A stretch of DNA of 64,000 nucleotides, from positions 620,001 through 684,000 of the forward strand of contig NZ_AP024651.1 of NCBI RefSeq assembly GCF_019977295.1. Direction: 5' to 3'. The first letter of the stretch is position 1. Each line of letters opens with the position of its first letter. The position numbers and the translations under genes are program-made. The stretch is from Arthrobacter sp. StoSoilB20. GTDB lineage: Bacteria; Actinomycetota; Actinomycetes; Actinomycetales; Micrococcaceae. Below are positions 55,297 through 63,058 of this stretch, in pieces. The notes below the pieces were generated by a model. The model was given only the letters and a program-made list of their open reading frames with translations. It was not told where the DNA came from and made no database searches.

Positions 55297-56085
55297 ATGG
55301 ATTGGCTCAACACCATCAGCCGCACGTTCTTCGATTTTGACGCCATGATCGAAGTACTGCCCCAACTCCTCGGAGTTGGCCTCCTGAACACCCTGATCAT
55401 CTCCATCGCAGCAACCATCCTCGGCGTAGTGATGGGAATGGTGGTGGCCGTCATGGGCATCTCCCGCTCCAGGTGGCTGCGTATCCCTGCAAGGATCTAC
55501 ACCGACCTCTTCCGCGGTCTGCCCGCCATCTTGACCATCCTGCTGATCGGCCAGGGTTTTGCCCGGTTGAGCCAGTCGGTCTTTGGCCCCTCTCCTTATC
55601 CCCTGGGCATCATCGCGCTGAGCCTGATCGCCAGTGCCTACATCGGAGAGATCTTCCGCGCCGGCATCCTCAGCGTGGACAAGGGCCAGGGAGAAGCCTG
55701 CCGCGCACTGGGCATGAGCTACGCCAAGTCCATGTCCCTGGTGGTAGTCCCGCAGGGTGTACGCCGGGTGCTTCCGGCCCTGGTCAACCAGTTCATCGCC
55801 ATCGTCAAGGACTCCTCCCTGGTCTACTTCCTGGGACTCCTCGTCAGTGAACGCGAACTGTTCCGGGTGGGCCAGGACGCAGCAGTGTTGTCCGGCAATC
55901 TCTCGCCGTTGGTCATGGCCGGCATCTTCTACCTGGTGATCACCGTGCCGCTGACCCACTTGGTCAACTACTTCGACAACAAGTTCCGCACCGGCCGCCG
56001 TCGTCCCACGGCACCCACCAGCGGACTGAAGGAAGTCAAGGAACTCGACGCGGCCTCGCCGCTCATCACCGGGAGCAACACGTGA
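55297..56085 (+). CDS. Amino-acid-type ABC transporter permease
   Basis: A 262-residue membrane protein of the HisM/GlnP family. TIISIAATILGVVMGMVVAVM and the EAA loop (EIFRAGILSVDKGQGEACRALGMSYAKSM...VVVPQGVRRVLPALVNQFI) that contacts the ATPase are clear. A single permease gene implies a homodimer. It follows the binding protein by 33 bp and overlaps the ATPase gene by 4 bp. Confidence 0.92.
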   Translation: MDWLNTISRTFFDFDAMIEVLPQLLGVGLLNTLIISIAATILGVVMGMVVAVMGISRSRWLRIPARIYTDLFRGLPAILTILLIGQGFARLSQSVFGPSPYPLGIIALSLIASAYIGEIFRAGILSVDKGQGEACRALGMSYAKSMSLVVVPQGVRRVLPALVNQFIAIVKDSSLVYFLGLLVSERELFRVGQDAAVLSGNLSPLVMAGIFYLVITVPLTHLVNYFDNKFRTGRRRPTAPTSGLKEVKELDAASPLITGSNT

Positions 56086-56870
56086 ACCTCACCAGCAGCA
56101 GCGCCACCAGCACCAAGAATTCAGCACAGGATATTGAGAAGTTCAACGGCTCGAGCCTCGAACTGCAGAACCTGACCATGGCCTACGGCGACGTCGAGGT
56201 ACTCCGGAACGTCAGCCTCAACGTCGCCCCGGGGACCACCACCTGCATCATCGGGCCTTCGGGATCAGGGAAGTCCACGCTCCTGCGCGGCGTCAACCGC
56301 TTGCACGAACCCAAGAGCGGGGACGTCCTCCTGGCGGGTGAAAGTGCCCTCAAGGTCAAGCCGGACATCCTCCGCGCCCGGATCGGCATGGTCTTCCAGC
56401 ACTTCAACCTCTTCCCGGACCACACTGCCCTAGAGAACGTGGCGCTGGCCCTATGGAGCGTCAAGGGGATGTCCAAGGCCGAAGCCCGGGAACGTGCCCG
56501 GCGCCGTCTCGCCGAAGTCGGGCTCGCCGAACGGGCCGACCACCGGCCACGCGACCTCTCCGGCGGCCAGCAGCAACGCGTCGCGATCGCCCGGGCGCTG
56601 GCCATGGAGCCCGAAGTCATGCTCTTCGACGAGGCCACCAGCGCCCTGGACCCGGAGCTGGTCAAAGGCGTCCTTAACCTCATGGCAGGCCTTGGCCGAC
56701 GCGGCATGACCATGCTGGTTGTCACGCACGAGATGGGTTTTGCCCGGAAGGTAGCTGACCAGGTGGTGTTCATGGATGAGGGCGAAGTAGTGGAAATCGG
56801 TACTCCCACAGAACTCTTCGACAACCCCCGCAGCGAACGCCTGCAGCGCTTCCTCTCGGAGGTCCTGTGA
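56082..56870 (+). CDS. Amino-acid-type ABC transporter ATP-binding protein
   Basis: A 262-residue ATPase of the GlnQ/HisP type: Walker A GPSGSGKST, Q-loop GMVFQHFNLFPDHT, signature LSGGQQQR, Walker B VMLFDEATSALD and H-loop VVTHEMGFAR. GTG start overlaps the permease stop (GTGA). The next gene's ATG shares its last base (TGATG), showing tight coupling of transport to the dehydrogenase. Confidence 0.93.
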   Translation: MNLTSSSATSTKNSAQDIEKFNGSSLELQNLTMAYGDVEVLRNVSLNVAPGTTTCIIGPSGSGKSTLLRGVNRLHEPKSGDVLLAGESALKVKPDILRARIGMVFQHFNLFPDHTALENVALALWSVKGMSKAEARERARRRLAEVGLAERADHRPRDLSGGQQQRVAIARALAMEPEVMLFDEATSALDPELVKGVLNLMAGLGRRGMTMLVVTHEMGFARKVADQVVFMDEGEVVEIGTPTELFDNPRSERLQRFLSEVL

Positions 56871-57913
56871 TGGGGGAGGTAGCAGCGGCACCCATCCGGA
56901 CCGCCGTCGTCGGGTTCGGCGTCTCGGGCAAGGTGTTCCACGCGCCGCTCATCGAAGCGGACCCGGACTACTCCCTGGACGTCATTGTGACCGCGGATCC
57001 GCGACGAAAAGCCGAAGCGGAACGCCTCTACCCGCAGGCAAGGATTGTCCCCACGCCGGAAGACATGTTCGCCCTTTCAGGCAACCTGGACCTCGTGGTG
57101 CTGGGAACACCGCCGCTGACGCACCTTGAGCTCGGTGCCACGGCGATCGCCCATGGCCTGAACGTTGTGGTGGACAAGCCTTTCGTCACTACAGTCGCCC
57201 ATGGTGAGGAACTGGCAGGGCGGGCGTCCGACGCCGGTGTGCAGCTGACGGTCTTCCAGAACCGCCGGTGGGACGCCGATTTCCTGACGCTGTCAAAGCT
57301 GCTGAAGGACGGCGCCCTTGGCGAGGTGCGAACCTTTGAATCACGCTTTGAATGGTGGCGTCCGGAAGGCTTCGGGAACTGGCGCGATTCGGCCACCCTG
57401 GCCGAAGGAGGAGGCATCCTCCACGACCTCGGCGCCCACCTGATCGACCAGGCCATCCAGCTGTTCGGGCCTGTGGAGGAGAGCTACGGCGAAACCGCCA
57501 ACCATGGCCCCCATCCTGATGCCGCGGACACTGAAGCTTTTGTGTCGTTGCGCCACGAATCCGGTGTCCGCTCGCGGTTGTGGATGAACGGCATGGCCGC
57601 CCAGGTTGGCCCGCGCTTCCACGTCCTCGGCTCCAAAGCCGCGTACACCAAGTGGGGACTGGACAGCCAGGAACCCGCCCTCGCCGCCGGCATCACGCCG
57701 TCGGACGCTTCTTACGGCCGCGACCCCCAGGAGTCTTGGGGGCTGCTGGGTGTGGACGGAACAGCTACGCCGGTCCCGGCGGAAAAGGGCGCCTACCCAC
57801 AGTTCTACCGGGAACTTGCCGCCTCGCTCCGCGGCCAGGGGCCCCTTCCCGTGCAGCCGGCCGAAGCACTGGCCACCCTCAAAGTCATCGAAAACATCCA
57901 CGCCTTCGCCTAG
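56870..57913 (+). CDS. Gfo/Idh/MocA family oxidoreductase
   Basis: A 347-residue NAD(P)-dependent oxidoreductase: Rossmann motif VVGFGVSGKVFHAPLI, the DKPF motif (VVVDKPFVTTVAHGEEL) in place of EKP, and LAEGGGILHDLGAHLIDQAIQLFG in the catalytic region, characteristic of the family. Substrates are usually sugars, inositols or their derivatives. Its coupling to an amino-acid-type importer and an amine oxidase suggests an amino-containing substrate, but this is inference. Confidence 0.88.
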   Translation: MGEVAAAPIRTAVVGFGVSGKVFHAPLIEADPDYSLDVIVTADPRRKAEAERLYPQARIVPTPEDMFALSGNLDLVVLGTPPLTHLELGATAIAHGLNVVVDKPFVTTVAHGEELAGRASDAGVQLTVFQNRRWDADFLTLSKLLKDGALGEVRTFESRFEWWRPEGFGNWRDSATLAEGGGILHDLGAHLIDQAIQLFGPVEESYGETANHGPHPDAADTEAFVSLRHESGVRSRLWMNGMAAQVGPRFHVLGSKAAYTKWGLDSQEPALAAGITPSDASYGRDPQESWGLLGVDGTATPVPAEKGAYPQFYRELAASLRGQGPLPVQPAEALATLKVIENIHAFA

Positions 57914-57952
57914 GCGCATTTCACAGCTTCAACACCAAAGAAAGGGAGAACC

Positions 57953-59065
57953 ATGTCCTCCACCAAGCACGTTGCCGTCATCGGAGGCGGCATCCTGGGC
58001 GTATCCACTGCCGTCCACCTGCTCCGCCAAGGAGCTTCCGTCACCTTGCTGACGGAGCAGGGCCTGGCCAGCGAAGCCACCGGCCGGTCCCTGTCCTGGC
58101 TCAATTCAGCAGGGGAACGTTCCACGCCCTACCACCAGCTGCGCGTCGCCGGGGTTGACCGGTACCGCACGCTGTTCGCCGCGGACCCAAGCCGTGAATG
58201 GCTCCAGTTCGGTGGCGGGCTCATGTGGAACGCGTCCGGCCAGGACCAAGCCACCGAAGCCCGCCACGCTTACGAGAAATCCATTGGCTACGATTCCAAG
58301 CTGTTGGCCCCCGAAGAGATCGCCAACGTCACCCCGGGCATCGACTCCGGCGCAGTCCCCGGGAAGGCCATCTTCAATCCCGGCGAAGGGTGGGTCAGCT
58401 TGCCGGACCTGGTGAACTTCCTGATGGAGGAATTCCACGCCCTGGGCGGCCAACTGGTCCTCAACGCCGGAAAAGCCTCAGTGATGGTCGACGGCGGACG
58501 CGCCACCGGCGTCGAAACTGCCGGCGGTGAAACGTACCCCGCGGACGCTGTATTGGTTGCCTGCGGTGCTGCAACGCCCGCCGTGGTGAAGCCCTTGGGA
58601 GTGGAGATCCCCAACGGTTCCCCCGTGTCCATGCTGGTGGTCACCAAACCGGTGGAACACCACGTCACCGCCGTGATGAATACGCCGCGTGCCGCAGTCC
58701 GCCCCAACCCCGGCAACACGTTTGCCTTGGACCACGACTGGTACGAAGAGAACATCACCGAGCACGCTGATGGGTCCTTCACGATTCCCGATGACATTGT
58801 CCAGGAATTGGCGGACGAGTCCTCCAAACTGATTGCTGGCAACCCCGAGCTCAAGCCGGCCTCGTGGAAGATCGGCTACAAGCCCATTCCCGGTGACGGC
58901 GAACCGGTATTCGGTGAGCTCGGCCAGGTGCCTGGCTGTTTTGTTGCGTTCACACACTCGGGAGCCACGCTGGGCCTGATCGCCGGTGAACTGTTGTCCG
59001 GTGAGATCCTCGGCGGTGAAAAACACCCGATGCTGGCCACATTCCGGCCGGGGCGCTTCTCCTAG
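57953..59065 (+). CDS. FAD-dependent oxidoreductase, DAO/glycine oxidase family
   Basis: A 370-residue flavoenzyme. N-terminal FAD motif VIGGGILGVSTAVHLLRQGASVTLL; GRSLSWLNSAGERSTPYHQL, and FTHSGATLGLIAGELLSGEI near the C-terminus are DAO-fold landmarks. Such enzymes oxidise amino acids, sarcosine-like N-methyl amines or opines. AAAGAAAGGGAGAA is the ribosome site. Last gene of the LacI-controlled operon; a terminator follows. Confidence 0.9.
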   Translation: MSSTKHVAVIGGGILGVSTAVHLLRQGASVTLLTEQGLASEATGRSLSWLNSAGERSTPYHQLRVAGVDRYRTLFAADPSREWLQFGGGLMWNASGQDQATEARHAYEKSIGYDSKLLAPEEIANVTPGIDSGAVPGKAIFNPGEGWVSLPDLVNFLMEEFHALGGQLVLNAGKASVMVDGGRATGVETAGGETYPADAVLVACGAATPAVVKPLGVEIPNGSPVSMLVVTKPVEHHVTAVMNTPRAAVRPNPGNTFALDHDWYEENITEHADGSFTIPDDIVQELADESSKLIAGNPELKPASWKIGYKPIPGDGEPVFGELGQVPGCFVAFTHSGATLGLIAGELLSGEILGGEKHPMLATFRPGRFS

Positions 59066-59130
59066 GCGGGCTTCTCCCAAACGGGCGCTTCTTCCAAGCG
59101 CTTCCACTAGCCGCGCGCTTCCCAAACAGG

Positions 59131-59184
59131 CCAACGGCCCCGATACGCCATCTGCATAAGCGTGTCGGGGCCGTTGGAGTTTTT
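59131..59184. terminator. Terminator between convergent genes
   Basis: 18-bp arms CCAACGGCCCCGATACGC (59131-59148) and GCGTGTCGGGGCCGTTGG (59160-59177) with one wobble, followed by AGTTTTT. It closes the importer-oxidase operon and faces the secreted protein gene. Confidence 0.88.
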
Positions 59185-59200
59185 GGTGTCCCAGGGCGGT

Positions 59201-59635
59201 TCAGCAGCTCAGGCTGCCTTTGAGGACTTTGCCCGTCCAGGTGTTGGTGGTGCCGGGGACTTTGTAGTAACCGCGGATCTCGTAGCTCCACGTTCCGATG
59301 ATCTCGTAACCCGATGTGTAGGTCTTGCCGGCGGCCTTGCTCAAATCACCCGTGAATTCGAGGTTCCCCGAGCGGTCGAAGATCTTGACATCGTGGTAGT
59401 TCGCATTGGTCACGGCGCTGAAGGAATTGACCGTGATGGTGGCGCGGATACCGAACGAGCATGCCATGGATACGTTCGCTGCGGCCGGGGCCGCCAGGCT
59501 GGCGGCGCTGAACTGCGGGGCGGACTGTGCGGTACCAGTGAACGCGGCGAATGCGGCTGTGGGTGCCGCTGCAAGGCCCAGGACGACGGCGGCGGCGATC
59601 ACCAGGGTGCGCAGGAAGCCTTTCCGCGGTGTCAT
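59201..59635 (-). CDS. Secreted protein of unknown function
   Basis: A 144-residue protein with a signal peptide (LRTLVIAAAVVLGLAAAPTAAFAAF) and a beta-rich mature domain of about 110 residues containing two cysteines (MACSFG and the terminal SLSC). GWT/SYE-type aromatic residues alternate as in Ig- or fibronectin-like folds. It lies 88 bp downstream of a TasA-like gene on the same strand and may be co-transcribed. I do not recognise the family. Confidence 0.7.
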   Translation of the reverse strand: MTPRKGFLRTLVIAAAVVLGLAAAPTAAFAAFTGTAQSAPQFSAASLAAPAAANVSMACSFGIRATITVNSFSAVTNANYHDVKIFDRSGNLEFTGDLSKAAGKTYTSGYEIIGTWSYEIRGYYKVPGTTNTWTGKVLKGSLSC

Positions 59636-59723
59636 GGTGATCGTTCTCCTTGCCTGTGCTTGGTGGTGGTAGAGCTGGGGTTTGCCGGGTGCTGCTGGGT
59701 GTTCTTGGTGTTGCTGGTGGGTG

Positions 59724-60329
59724 TTATTTGGTGGTTTCGGTGCGTTGGGTGCCGGTGAAGGAGAAGGCGAGGGTGGAGGTGGCGCCTTGGAAGGTGTTGT
59801 CTGCGGTGGCGGGCAGGGTGGTGGTGACTTTGAGGTTGTCGGTTTTGGTGGAGGTCAGGGAGGTCAGGTTGTTCAGGACCTTGTTCGCTGTGATGACCGG
59901 GCCGTTGGCCAGGACGGTGGTTTTGGTTCCGGCGCAGGTGTAGGGCGCTGCGGTACCGGTCCAGGCCACGGAGCAGTTCTCGATGCTCAGTTGCAGGCCG
60001 TTGGTGGGGTCGGTGGTCAGCAGGGAGGCGGTGGCGCCGGCGGAGGTGGTGAGGGTGACGTTGTTCAGGTCGGAGTTGCCGGTGTTGGCCAGGGTGACGA
60101 GTTTTTCGGTTTTGTCTCCGGGGAGCATGCCGGTGACCGGGACGTTGAGGGTGTTCGCGGCTCCGGTGCCCAGGGCGATGGTGACGGTGCCGGCGGTGAC
60201 GGCCTGGGAGGCGGAGGTCGAGGAGGTGAAGGCACCGTAGGTGCCCATTCCGGCGACGGCGGCTGCGGTGCCGACCAGTGCGACGGAAGCGAGGATCTTG
60301 CCGGAGGTGGTCTTGAGGCTGATGGCCAT
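59724..60329 (-). CDS. TasA/camelysin-like secreted protein
   Basis: A 201-residue protein: hydrophobic signal (ILASVALVGTAAAVAGMGTYGAF) then FTSSTSASQAVTAGTVTIALGTG, the hallmark of TasA-type mature N-termini. The body is Thr/Ala/Asn-rich with LPGDKTEKLVTLANTGNSDLNNVTL, a DUF-like repeat found in SipW-processed proteins. Two cysteines (ENCSV, YTCAG). SD AAAGGA precedes the ATG. No SipW gene is adjacent; the one at 31168 could process it. Codon use is very biased to G/C at third positions. Confidence 0.82.
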   Translation of the reverse strand: MAISLKTTSGKILASVALVGTAAAVAGMGTYGAFTSSTSASQAVTAGTVTIALGTGAANTLNVPVTGMLPGDKTEKLVTLANTGNSDLNNVTLTTSAGATASLLTTDPTNGLQLSIENCSVAWTGTAAPYTCAGTKTTVLANGPVITANKVLNNLTSLTSTKTDNLKVTTTLPATADNTFQGATSTLAFSFTGTQRTETTK

Positions 60330-60587
60330 GGGAATCAGTGTCCTTTCGGTGGGCCACCGTGGGACCGGCCGGCCTGTTCTTTGGTGTCTGCCTGACTGGC
60401 TGACAAGAACTACTGTGCCGGGGCAGGATCAAGAACAAATCCTGCAAACCCGCAACACTTCCTCAGGAAAAACTCAAGACTCCCGCACCGCCCCAAATGA
60501 GCAGTTTTGGAGAAGCCCGCAGCTCCGGGGCGCCGTAGTTTTGGAGTATCCAATCACTATCGAGCAGTACGCGAAGAGGAGCCCGCC

Positions 60588-61043
60588 ATGGCTGAAACAG
60601 GAACCACCAACAAGACCAAGTCCTACGACGGTTTTTCGGAGGAAGAGCGCGCCGCAATGAAGGAGCGTGCGCAGGAACTGAAGAAAGCCCCGCGCAAGAA
60701 GGCATCCGCGGCGGACGGAGAAGCTGACGTCCTGGCCAAGATCGCGGAGATGCCGGAGGCGGACAAGGTCATGGCGGAGCGACTCCACGCGATTGTCAGG
60801 GAGCACGCACCGGAACTCACGCCCAAGACCTGGTACGGGATGCCTGCCTATGCCAAGGACGGGAAGAACATCGTCTTCTTCAAGAGCGCCGACAAATTCA
60901 AGAGCCGTTACGCCACGCTCGGCTTCGAAGAGAACGCCACACTCGACGACGGCGACATGTGGCCCACCTCGTTTGCCGTCAAGGAGATCACCCCGGAGGT
61001 TGAAGCGAAGATCGTGGAGCTGATCAAGAGGGCCGTGGGGTAG
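60588..61043 (+). CDS. DUF1801 (YdhG/iron chaperone-like) domain protein
   Basis: A 151-residue soluble protein. The N-terminal ~45 residues are Lys/Glu/Ala-rich. The rest is a DUF1801 domain: LHAIVREHAPELTPKTWYGMPAYAKDGKNIVFFKSADKFKSRYATLGFEE. Related proteins include frataxin-like iron chaperones of Bacillus, but that role is not established here. ATG at 60588 has AGAGGAG upstream; the earlier in-frame codon is rejected. Confidence 0.85.
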   Translation: MAETGTTNKTKSYDGFSEEERAAMKERAQELKKAPRKKASAADGEADVLAKIAEMPEADKVMAERLHAIVREHAPELTPKTWYGMPAYAKDGKNIVFFKSADKFKSRYATLGFEENATLDDGDMWPTSFAVKEITPEVEAKIVELIKRAVG

Positions 61044-61091
61044 CGGGCCTCCAGCGCGTCGCGCCTTGTGCGTTGCGCCTAGACGCCCCGC

Positions 61092-61274
61092 CTAGTGCGT
61101 TGGGTCCGGGTGCGGCGGCATCGGCCCGGGGTCCGGAGCGGGGGACGGCCCGGGAGTGGGGTTTGGATCCGGAATGGGGCTGGGCGGGAACGGTGTGGTG
61201 GGGTCAGGCGGCGGTGGCACCGGCCCTGGATCCGGGGGAAACGGCTCGGGCTCATGTGTTGGCGGAAGGGTCAT
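61092..61274 (-). CDS. Small Pro/Asp-rich protein
   Basis: A 60-residue ORF almost entirely made of P, D, E, G and T (PPDPGPVPPPPDP, then IPDPNPTPGPSPAPDPGP). It is preceded by a strong ribosome site AAGGAGAG close to the ATG at 61274, which argues that it is translated. No signal peptide or membrane segment. Function unknown; similar tiny PDP-rich proteins may exist in related genomes. Confidence 0.55.
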   Translation of the reverse strand: MTLPPTHEPEPFPPDPGPVPPPPDPTTPFPPSPIPDPNPTPGPSPAPDPGPMPPHPDPTH

Positions 61275-61370
61275 GATCTCTCCTTGGCGCACTCAGGTGT
61301 CTTGCTTCGGGCAGATACCGGCAGCCTACTCCGGGCGGCTCGTCAGCTGTAGGTCTGGCTGAATGCATAT

Positions 61371-61400
61371 TTCTAGGTCATATGACCTAGAATCAACATC
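61371..61400 (+). promoter_or_regulatory. 22-bp palindromic operator and leaderless promoter
   Basis: TTCTAGGTCAT (61371-61381) is followed directly by its reverse complement ATGACCTAGAA (61382-61392). TAGAAT (61388-61393) overlaps its end and lies 7 nt before the ATG at 61401. Likely site for the TetR regulator encoded in the operon. Confidence 0.7.
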
Positions 61401-62447
61401 ATGAATGATCTCCTAGAACTTGATCCCCTCGGTCCAGTGCTGATCGTGGGCGGCTACGGCACAGTTGGCACGGCACTCACGCATCTCGCCGGGACGCAGT
61501 GGCCGCTGCTCCTCACCGGCAGGAACCCGGGCCGGGGCAGCCACCTTGCGGGCGGAAACGTGACGGTTGAAAGGTGGGACCTCGGCCAGCCGGAACCCTT
61601 CGCAGCAAAAGCCAGGGCCGTCATCAGCACCGTCAACGACCCTGACGACAGAGTGCTCCGCGCAGCCGTCAGTGCCGGAATTCCCTATGTTGACGTCACC
61701 CGATGGACCAGCCGCGTCACCAGGGCCACCGCGCAGGCAACACTTATGCGTCCCACTGCTCCGGTCCTGCTGAGCTCGGGCTGGATGGGCGGGGTCGTCA
61801 ACATCGTGGCAGCAGCTCTGGCCCAGGACGCCGGCGGTGGGGACCAAATCGACGTCGCCATCCGCTACGACATCAACGACACCGCTGGAGTCGATTCCGT
61901 CGACTTCATGGACAGGCTGGGACTGGACTTCGAAGTACGAAAAGGCGGTAAGGCCGCCGTCGTGCGTCCTCTGGGCGATACCCGCTGGGTGGACATCGCC
62001 GGGCACCGCACCAAAGTGGCCAGGCTCGACACCCCGGAACAGTTCACCCTCCCGCTCACCCTCGGCGCCGGTTCGGTGGCCACCAGGATCGGTTTCAGTT
62101 CAAAGACATCCACGACGGCGCTGCTCGCCGCCGGCGCGGTGGGACTGTTCCGTTGGGGGAGCGGTGAGCGGTGGGCGCCGCTGCGGCGTTCCCTTTTGTA
62201 CTCGCCCGGTGCGGGCGGAACCGCCCACATCCGAGTCGATGTGAATGGGCCAAAAGGGCTGCGAACGGCCGTCATTTCAGACCCGCAGGGCCAGGCACAT
62301 CTGACCGCGTTGGGCGGATTGCTGGGGCTGCACAACGTCCTGGCGGCCGGGGCCACACCGGGAGTTTCGTTCCCGGAATCGGATAAGGATCCGGGCGCTT
62401 CCCTCGCCAAGCTTGAAACGCACGGTGTGACAATATTGAGGTCATGA
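61401..62447 (+). CDS. Saccharopine dehydrogenase-like NAD(P)-binding protein
   Basis: A 348-residue protein with an N-terminal Rossmann domain, VLIVGGYGTVGTALTHLAG, and the saccharopine dehydrogenase/reductase-like layout (AVISTVNDPDDRVLRAAVSAGIPYVDVTRW). The C-terminal half lacks clear catalytic landmarks. Related proteins reduce or oxidise diverse metabolites. It starts the operon with tetR (4-bp overlap) and the fucosidase, downstream of a perfect palindrome. Confidence 0.8.
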   Translation: MNDLLELDPLGPVLIVGGYGTVGTALTHLAGTQWPLLLTGRNPGRGSHLAGGNVTVERWDLGQPEPFAAKARAVISTVNDPDDRVLRAAVSAGIPYVDVTRWTSRVTRATAQATLMRPTAPVLLSSGWMGGVVNIVAAALAQDAGGGDQIDVAIRYDINDTAGVDSVDFMDRLGLDFEVRKGGKAAVVRPLGDTRWVDIAGHRTKVARLDTPEQFTLPLTLGAGSVATRIGFSSKTSTTALLAAGAVGLFRWGSGERWAPLRRSLLYSPGAGGTAHIRVDVNGPKGLRTAVISDPQGQAHLTALGGLLGLHNVLAAGATPGVSFPESDKDPGASLAKLETHGVTILRS

Positions 62448-63058
62448 TCGAAAGCAAGGGCGCCCTGAGAAAGGCGGCGCTCCTTGACGCCGCTGAAGAA
62501 GTGCTGGTCAGCAAGGGCAATGCAAACGCTGCAATGCGGGACTTTGCCGCTGCCGCCGGGGTGCGGATCGGACATTTGCAGCACTACTTTCCAACCCGTT
62601 CCGACCTCCTCCGGGCTGTCCTTGAGCGGGCCTTGGAACGCTCACTGCGGCGGCTGGAGGATACGGCCGGATTCGAGCTCAGCTCCGATGCGACAGGCAC
62701 AATCTCCCGCGAGGATTCCCATCGACTGCTCACAGCGCTGCTTCAGGAGCATTCCGCGTTGGCCGAGGTGAGGATGCACCTTGAGATCTGGGCGCTGGCG
62801 GCCTCGGATGAGCACGCGGCCGGTGCTTTGCGTTCTTTTTACGCCCAGTACACCGGGCACGTAGAAGGCGTGGTCAGGCGCGGAAGGCCGGAGCTGCCGG
62901 AGTCCTCACCCAATGGGGTGGCGGCCGCGATCGTCAGCCTCTTTGAGGGAGCAGCCGTCACCCGATCCGAGATCGCCGGGTTGCGGACTGCCTCCGGTGA
63001 CGAAGCCATCATCCGAACCGCACAGTGGTTGATCCACGGACAGGAAACCGCCCAGTGA
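62444..63058 (+). CDS. TetR/AcrR family transcriptional regulator
   Basis: A 204-residue regulator. Helix-turn-helix: ALLDAAEEVLVSKGNANAAMRDFAAAAGVRIGHLQHYFPTRSDLL. The C-terminal domain is of the BetI-like type with a ligand cavity. ATG overlaps the previous stop and its stop overlaps the fucosidase GTG, so all three are co-translated. It probably binds the 22-bp palindrome at 61371 and regulates its own operon. Confidence 0.88.
   Translation: MIESKGALRKAALLDAAEEVLVSKGNANAAMRDFAAAAGVRIGHLQHYFPTRSDLLRAVLERALERSLRRLEDTAGFELSSDATGTISREDSHRLLTALLQEHSALAEVRMHLEIWALAASDEHAAGALRSFYAQYTGHVEGVVRRGRPELPESSPNGVAAAIVSLFEGAAVTRSEIAGLRTASGDEAIIRTAQWLIHGQETAQ

Noticed and set aside
59632..60447. Arg/His/Pro-rich minus-strand frame of about 271 codons overlapping the TasA-like gene
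   Set aside because: Same strand, different frame; its low-complexity RHR content is a by-product of the extreme third-base bias of the TasA-like gene, and no ribosome site was found.
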